38,093 nucleotides of DNA from Comamonas sp. lk (lineage in GTDB: Bacteria; Pseudomonadota; Gammaproteobacteria; Burkholderiales; Burkholderiaceae_C). The stretch is from positions 1 through 38,093 of the forward strand of contig CAMBNY010000026.1 of the NCBI GenBank assembly GCA_945869165.1, read 5' to 3'. The notes under the pieces were generated by a model. The model was not told where the DNA came from. It did no database searches and saw only the letters and a list, made by a program, of their open reading frames with translations. Both the position numbers and the translations under genes were made by a program. Below are positions 34,373 through 38,093 of the stretch, in pieces; position 1 is the first letter of the stretch, and every line of letters begins with the position of its first letter.

Positions 34373-34594
34373 TCATTTACCAACCACCCAGGTAGCCAAA
34401 CCGATCAGGCTGACTACCAAAACTAATACCGCAATAACGCCCGCCAGCAAGACATGCAATGGGTTTACCTTAGCCGCATCTTCCTCAAACCCGGCACGGC
34501 TGCGAATTCCAATAAACGACCATGCCACGGTTTTGAGACTGCGCAATAAAGACGGACGCGCCACATTGCCAGGTACTGCGTTCACTTCACTCAT
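34373..34594 (-). CDS. DUF2970 small membrane protein
   Basis: 73 residues with one C-terminal helix (LHVLLAGVIAVLVLVVSLIGLATWVVG) after an amphipathic segment SLLRSLKTVAWSFIGIRSRAGFEEDAAKVNP, the DUF2970 signature. It is commonly found between ctaG and coxC in Betaproteobacteria. It overlaps ctaG by 4 bp, indicating translational coupling. Its role in oxidase biogenesis is inferred from position only. Confidence 0.88.
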   Translation of the reverse strand: MSEVNAVPGNVARPSLLRSLKTVAWSFIGIRSRAGFEEDAAKVNPLHVLLAGVIAVLVLVVSLIGLATWVVGK

Positions 34595-35181
34595 GAGCCG
34601 GTAACCTTTGACGCAAGGGCCGCAACCGGCGCAGGTGGAACCTTTCCACCCACCTCAAAAAAAGTGTACGACAGTGTAATAGTTGTCACATCTTTTGAGA
34701 GCTTGGGATCAATCACAAACACCACTGGCCAGGATTTCTTCTCACCGGCTTCCAGTGTGTACTGGTTAAAGCAAAAGCACTCCAACTTGTTGAAATGCGC
34801 CGCGGCTTGCTGCGGTGCATAGCTGGGGATAGCCTGGGCGGCCATGCGGCGATTCTGTGTGTTTTGGAATTCGTACATCACGGTCATCATTTCACCCGGA
34901 TGCACTTGCAAAGAACTTTGGGCTGGCTTGAACTGCCAGGGGCCCCGGCTATTCGCGTCAAATTCCACCGTGATGGTGCGGCTGGTATCGACCTGCGTGT
35001 TAGCAGGGATTTTGGCTTTTTCACCAGGAACGGCCAACTCGGCCAAGGCCAGGATGTTCACTCCTGTCATCCGGCAGATTGCATCATAGATCGGAACCAA
35101 GGCATAACCAAAGCCAAACATGGCCAATACCACCACCGCCAGTTTGCGCAGCAAGGTGGAGTTATGAAAACGCGAGTTCAT
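34591..35181 (-). CDS. ctaG: Cytochrome c oxidase assembly protein CtaG (Cox11)
   Basis: 196 residues from ATG 35181 (MNSRFHNSTLLRKLAVVV); the longer frame to 35226 runs into the preceding small gene and is unlikely. One N-terminal membrane helix (LAVVVLAMFGFGYALVPIYDAIC) is followed by a periplasmic Ig-like domain containing the copper-binding ECFCFNQ motif and YTFFEV. It donates copper to the CuB site of subunit I. Confidence 0.94.
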   Translation of the reverse strand: MNSRFHNSTLLRKLAVVVLAMFGFGYALVPIYDAICRMTGVNILALAELAVPGEKAKIPANTQVDTSRTITVEFDANSRGPWQFKPAQSSLQVHPGEMMTVMYEFQNTQNRRMAAQAIPSYAPQQAAAHFNKLECFCFNQYTLEAGEKKSWPVVFVIDPKLSKDVTTITLSYTFFEVGGKVPPAPVAALASKVTGS

Positions 35182-35188
35182 GCGCAAC

Positions 35189-35299
35189 TTAGTGACTAAG
35201 CAAAACCATTTTGACAAATATGCCAATGAAAAAAACCACCGCCACCGAGGCGAGGCTCAAGGCCATGCGCAGGTTGGCTTTTTTCTGTTCAGGCGTCAT
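35189..35299 (-). CDS. Cytochrome oxidase small assembly protein (single-helix, 36 residues)
   Basis: From ATG 35299: MTPEQKKANLRMALSLASVA then a helix VVFFIGIFVKMVLLSH. This charged start followed by one membrane helix, located between coxA and ctaG, is the standard small protein of proteobacterial cox operons. The longer open frame to 35431 overlaps the coxA 3' end and is not needed. It lies 23 bp after the coxA stop and 7 bp before ctaG. Confidence 0.85.
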   Translation of the reverse strand: MTPEQKKANLRMALSLASVAVVFFIGIFVKMVLLSH

Positions 35300-35322
35300 A
35301 CGGTCAGTCGATGATTTATGGC

Positions 35323-36942
35323 TTAAGCAAGAATTTTGTTGGCTGCAGCATTGAGCTTGGGTGGCGTCTCGAAGGTGTGGAAGGGAGCGGGCGAGGGCAC
35401 TTCCCACTCCAAGCCTTCTGCACCTTCCCATGGGCGCTGAGGAGCTTTTTCACCGTGTCCAAGCATAGCCGGCAAGACCACGAAGAAGAAGAAATACACC
35501 TGCGCCAAGCCAAATGCAAAGCCACCGATTGAGGCAAGCGCATTGAAATCGGCAAACTGCATCGGGTAATCAGCGTAGCGACGCGGCATACCAGCCAGCC
35601 CCAGGAAGTGCATCGGGAAGAAGGTCACGTTAAAGGCAATCAGTGACCACCAGAAATGAATCTTGCCGCGTGTTTCGTTGTACATCACACCGGTCCACTT
35701 GGGCGCCCAGTAGTAGTAACCAGCAAACATGGCATACAAAGAGCCAGCCACCAACACATAGTGAAAGTGTGCCACCACGTAATAGGTGTCTTGCAACTGG
35801 ATATCAATCGGTGCCATGGCCAGAATCAGACCGGTAAAGCCGCCCATGGTGAACACAAAGATGAAGCCCACGGCAAACAGCATGGGGGTTTCAAAGGTCA
35901 TGGAACCCTGCCACATGGTCGCGATCCAGTTGAACACCTTCACCGCCGTTGGCACCGCGATCAGCATCGTCGCGTACATAAAGAACAGTTGGCCAGTCAC
36001 CGGCATACCGGTCGTGAACATGTGGTGCGCCCAAACGATGAAGGACAAAATCGCGATGGACGAAGTGGCGTACACCATGGAGGTGTAACCAAACAAGCGC
36101 TTGCGGGCAAAAGCCGGGACGATTTGGCTGATGATGCCAAAAGCCGGCAAGATCATGATGTAGACCTCGGGGTGACCGAAGAACCAGAAAATGTGCTGGT
36201 ACAGCACTGGGTCGCCGCCGCCCGCGGGGTTAAAGAAGGTAGTGCCAAAGTGACGATCGGTCAGTGTCATGGTGATGGCGCCAGCGAGCACAGGCATCAC
36301 CGCAATCAGCAAATACGCGGTAATCAGCCAGGTCCAAGCGAACATAGGCATCTTCATCAAGGTCATGCCGGGTGCGCGCATGTTCAGGATGGTCACAATG
36401 ATGTTGATCGAACCCATGATGGAAGACGCGCCCAGGATGTGCATGGCAAAAATGCCGGCATCCATACTCGGGCCTTGTTGCAAGGTCAGAGGCGCATAAA
36501 GGGTCCAACCGGCAGCGGGTGCGCCGCCAGGCATCCAGAAAGATCCCACCAGCATCAGACCGGCCGGAATCAGCAGCCAAAAACTGAAGTTGTTCATGCG
36601 TGCAAAGGCCATGTCGGCTGCGCCGATTTGCAACGGAATCATCCAGTTAGCAAAGCCCACAAAGCCCGGCATGATGGCGCCGAACACCATGATCAATCCG
36701 TGCATCGTGGTCAGCGAGTTGAACAACTCCGGATTCACAAGTTGCAAACCGGGTTGGAACAACTCGGCGCGAATCAGCATAGCCAGAATGCCACCGATGA
36801 TGAACATGGTGAAGCTGAACAACAGGTACAGCGTGCCGATGTCTTTGTGGTTGGTCGCATACACCCAGCGCCTCCAACCCGTCGGGGCGTGGTCATGGTG
36901 GTCGTCATGGGCGTGATCGTGGTGGTCTAAAACTGCGCTCAT
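35323..36942 (-). CDS. coxA: Cytochrome c oxidase subunit I
   Basis: 539 residues with twelve helices. Visible ligands include H in [10 protein letters not shown] (heme a), [13 protein letters not shown] (CuB His and cross-linked Tyr), [12 protein letters not shown] (CuB His pair) and [15 protein letters not shown] (heme a3 and heme a). The N-terminus has a His/Asp-rich extension ([15 protein letters not shown]) that could bind metal. The E-containing GGFAFGLAQ region differs from the bacterial E286 motif only outside this segment. It is the catalytic subunit of the proton-pumping aa3 oxidase. Confidence 0.97.
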   Translation of the reverse strand: MSAVLDHHDHAHDDHHDHAPTGWRRWVYATNHKDIGTLYLLFSFTMFIIGGILAMLIRAELFQPGLQLVNPELFNSLTTMHGLIMVFGAIMPGFVGFANWMIPLQIGAADMAFARMNNFSFWLLIPAGLMLVGSFWMPGGAPAAGWTLYAPLTLQQGPSMDAGIFAMHILGASSIMGSINIIVTILNMRAPGMTLMKMPMFAWTWLITAYLLIAVMPVLAGAITMTLTDRHFGTTFFNPAGGGDPVLYQHIFWFFGHPEVYIMILPAFGIISQIVPAFARKRLFGYTSMVYATSSIAILSFIVWAHHMFTTGMPVTGQLFFMYATMLIAVPTAVKVFNWIATMWQGSMTFETPMLFAVGFIFVFTMGGFTGLILAMAPIDIQLQDTYYVVAHFHYVLVAGSLYAMFAGYYYWAPKWTGVMYNETRGKIHFWWSLIAFNVTFFPMHFLGLAGMPRRYADYPMQFADFNALASIGGFAFGLAQVYFFFFVVLPAMLGHGEKAPQRPWEGAEGLEWEVPSPAPFHTFETPPKLNAAANKILA

Positions 36943-37001
36943 ACGGGTTTCCTTATCAATACTTCTATAGTTAAATTCAATAGGACCAAGCGGGCTTGCG
37001 C

Positions 37002-38093
37002 TTACTTGCGCAATGCGGCTACTTCCGCCGGTTGCACCAGTTGGCCGGTCTGGTTCGACCAGTGGTTTTTGGTGTAGCTGATAACCGCTGCGATATCGGT
37101 ATTGCTCAGAGACTTCCAGGCAGGCATGGTCCCGTTATTCTGACCGTTGAGTAAAACCTTAATTTGCTTGGCCTTATCGGCATCGAGCACCACAGCTGCG
37201 CCATCGAGTGCCTTTATAGCGCCGCCGCCTTTACCACTGGTTTGATGGCAGGCCACACAGTTTTGGGCATAGACTTTTTCACCGCGCTGGGTAATTTCTG
37301 CCAGGGTCCAGACTTTGGAAGGATCGTCCGCCAAGGCGGCCATCTTTTTCTTCTCGCCCTCGACCCATTTGCTGTAGTCCTCAGCGGAAACTACCTTCAC
37401 GTGGATTGGCATGTAGGCGTGCTCTTTACCGCAAAGCTCTTGGCACTGACCATGGTAGTCACCGATTTTTTCGGCGCGGAACCAAGTGTCACGCACGAAA
37501 CCGGGAATGGCATCCTGCTTGATACCAAAGGCCGGGACGGCAAAGGCGTGGATCACGTCATTGGCAGTGGTGATGATGCGAATTTTCTTGTCCACCGGCA
37601 CTACCAAGGCGTTATCGACTTTGAACAAATAGTCGTCCACGACTTCACCTTTTTTCGGGCCGCCGTTATTGGACATTTCACGCTGCTCGCCATCCAAGGT
37701 GGACACAAAACCAATGCCTTCGCCCTCGCCTTTGATGTAGTCATAGCCCCATTTCCACTGCATACCAGTGGCTTTAATGGTCACATCCGCATTGCTAGTG
37801 TCCTTCATCGCAACAACCACTTTGGTCGCGGGTAAGGCCATCAAAATCACGATGATGAAGGGGATAACCGTCCAGATAATTTCGACAGTCACCGACTCAT
37901 GAAACGTGGCCGGCTTATGCCCGCGGGATTTGCGATGCTTCCAAATGGAATAAAACATCACTGCAAACACCGCGACAAAAATCACTGTGCAAAGAATCAG
38001 CATAAACCAGTGCAGCCATTGCTGTTCGCGCGCAATAGCGGTCACTGCAGGAGGCAGATTCAATTGAAGTACCGAAGGCCCACCGGGCAGGTC
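37002..38093 (-). CDS. coxB: Cytochrome c oxidase subunit II with fused cytochrome c domain, 5' end cut by window edge
   Basis: The frame stays open to the right edge: upstream of the TTG at 38063 it reads [18 protein letters not shown], the usual mature N-terminus after the signal peptide, so the true start lies outside the window. Two helices ([23 protein letters not shown] and [23 protein letters not shown]) precede the cupredoxin domain, with CuA ligands in [14 protein letters not shown] and an upstream His in [15 protein letters not shown]-terminal mono-heme domain carries CVACHQ and a distal Met in [21 protein letters not shown]. The fused heme domain makes this the caa3-like subunit II that takes electrons from cytochrome c. 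Confidence 0.96.
   Translation of the reverse strand, partial: DLPGGPSVLQLNLPPAVTAIAREQQWLHWFMLILCTVIFVAVFAVMFYSIWKHRKSRGHKPATFHESVTVEIIWTVIPFIIVILMALPATKVVVAMKDTSNADVTIKATGMQWKWGYDYIKGEGEGIGFVSTLDGEQREMSNNGGPKKGEVVDDYLFKVDNALVVPVDKKIRIITTANDVIHAFAVPAFGIKQDAIPGFVRDTWFRAEKIGDYHGQCQELCGKEHAYMPIHVKVVSAEDYSKWVEGEKKKMAALADDPSKVWTLAEITQRGEKVYAQNCVACHQTSGKGGGAIKALDGAAVVLDADKAKQIKVLLNGQNNGTMPAWKSLSNTDIAAVISYTKNHWSNQTGQLVQPAEVAALRK

Noticed and set aside
35656-36930. 424-codon open frame antisense to coxA
   Set aside because: A shadow frame of His/Gln-rich composition, with the opposite strand clearly coding for subunit I.

Overview
The window looks like a chromosomal segment from a betaproteobacterium of the Burkholderiales, most likely Comamonadaceae (Rhodoferax, Polaromonas or Limnohabitans type). 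The basis is the high-GC codon use, the cox gene order (coxB-coxA-small protein-ctaG-DUF2970-coxC-DUF2909-SURF1-ctaA-ctaB-sco next to rpoH), the SOS mutasome genes imuA, imuB and dnaE2, and the LexA box form. This assignment rests on recognised families and order, not on a database search. I saw no rRNA, tRNA, CRISPR array or intact insertion sequence.

1-5990 is a putative C3-sulfonate catabolic operon. A divergent, truncated MocR-type regulator faces a five-gene operon: sulfopropanediol dehydrogenase (hpsN-like), L-cysteate sulfo-lyase (cuyA-like), an Asp/Glu-racemase-family protein, a DegT-family aminotransferase and a taurine-type periplasmic binding protein. It ends in a strong terminator. 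Two TauR-like direct repeats lie upstream of hpsN. The gene set suggests sulfonate uptake, oxidation towards sulfolactate/sulfopyruvate, transamination to cysteate and release of sulfite. The racemase and aminotransferase roles are inference.

6000-15500 holds two overlapping membrane hybrid histidine kinases of identical architecture, a beta-lactamase-fold serine hydrolase on the other strand, and a 1421-residue repeat-rich autotransporter behind an AT-rich leader. Its stop codon interlocks with that of dnaE2.

15494-25445 is the SOS mutagenesis and toxin-antitoxin region. dnaE2 (imuC) and imuA-imuB form two separate minus-strand units, each with a perfect CTGT-N8-ACAG LexA box. Between them lie hicAB, a chromate transporter (chrA) and a HigBA/RelE-like pair; next to imuA is a Phd-CcdB pair. 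Three different palindromic repeat elements sit in frame inside these genes: two in dnaE2 and one in the imuA C-terminus. This is the most unusual feature of the window.

25460-28860 carries a Bcr/CflA drug exporter, an RcnA-type Ni/Co exporter with a His-rich loop, and rpoH preceded by a perfect CIRCE element (HrcA operator). This links the two heat-shock circuits.

28957-38093 is the aa3-type cytochrome c oxidase locus on the minus strand, running from coxB (cut by the right edge) to sco. It is divided by a plus-strand DUF2909 gene and a bidirectional terminator into a structural half and an assembly/heme-A half.
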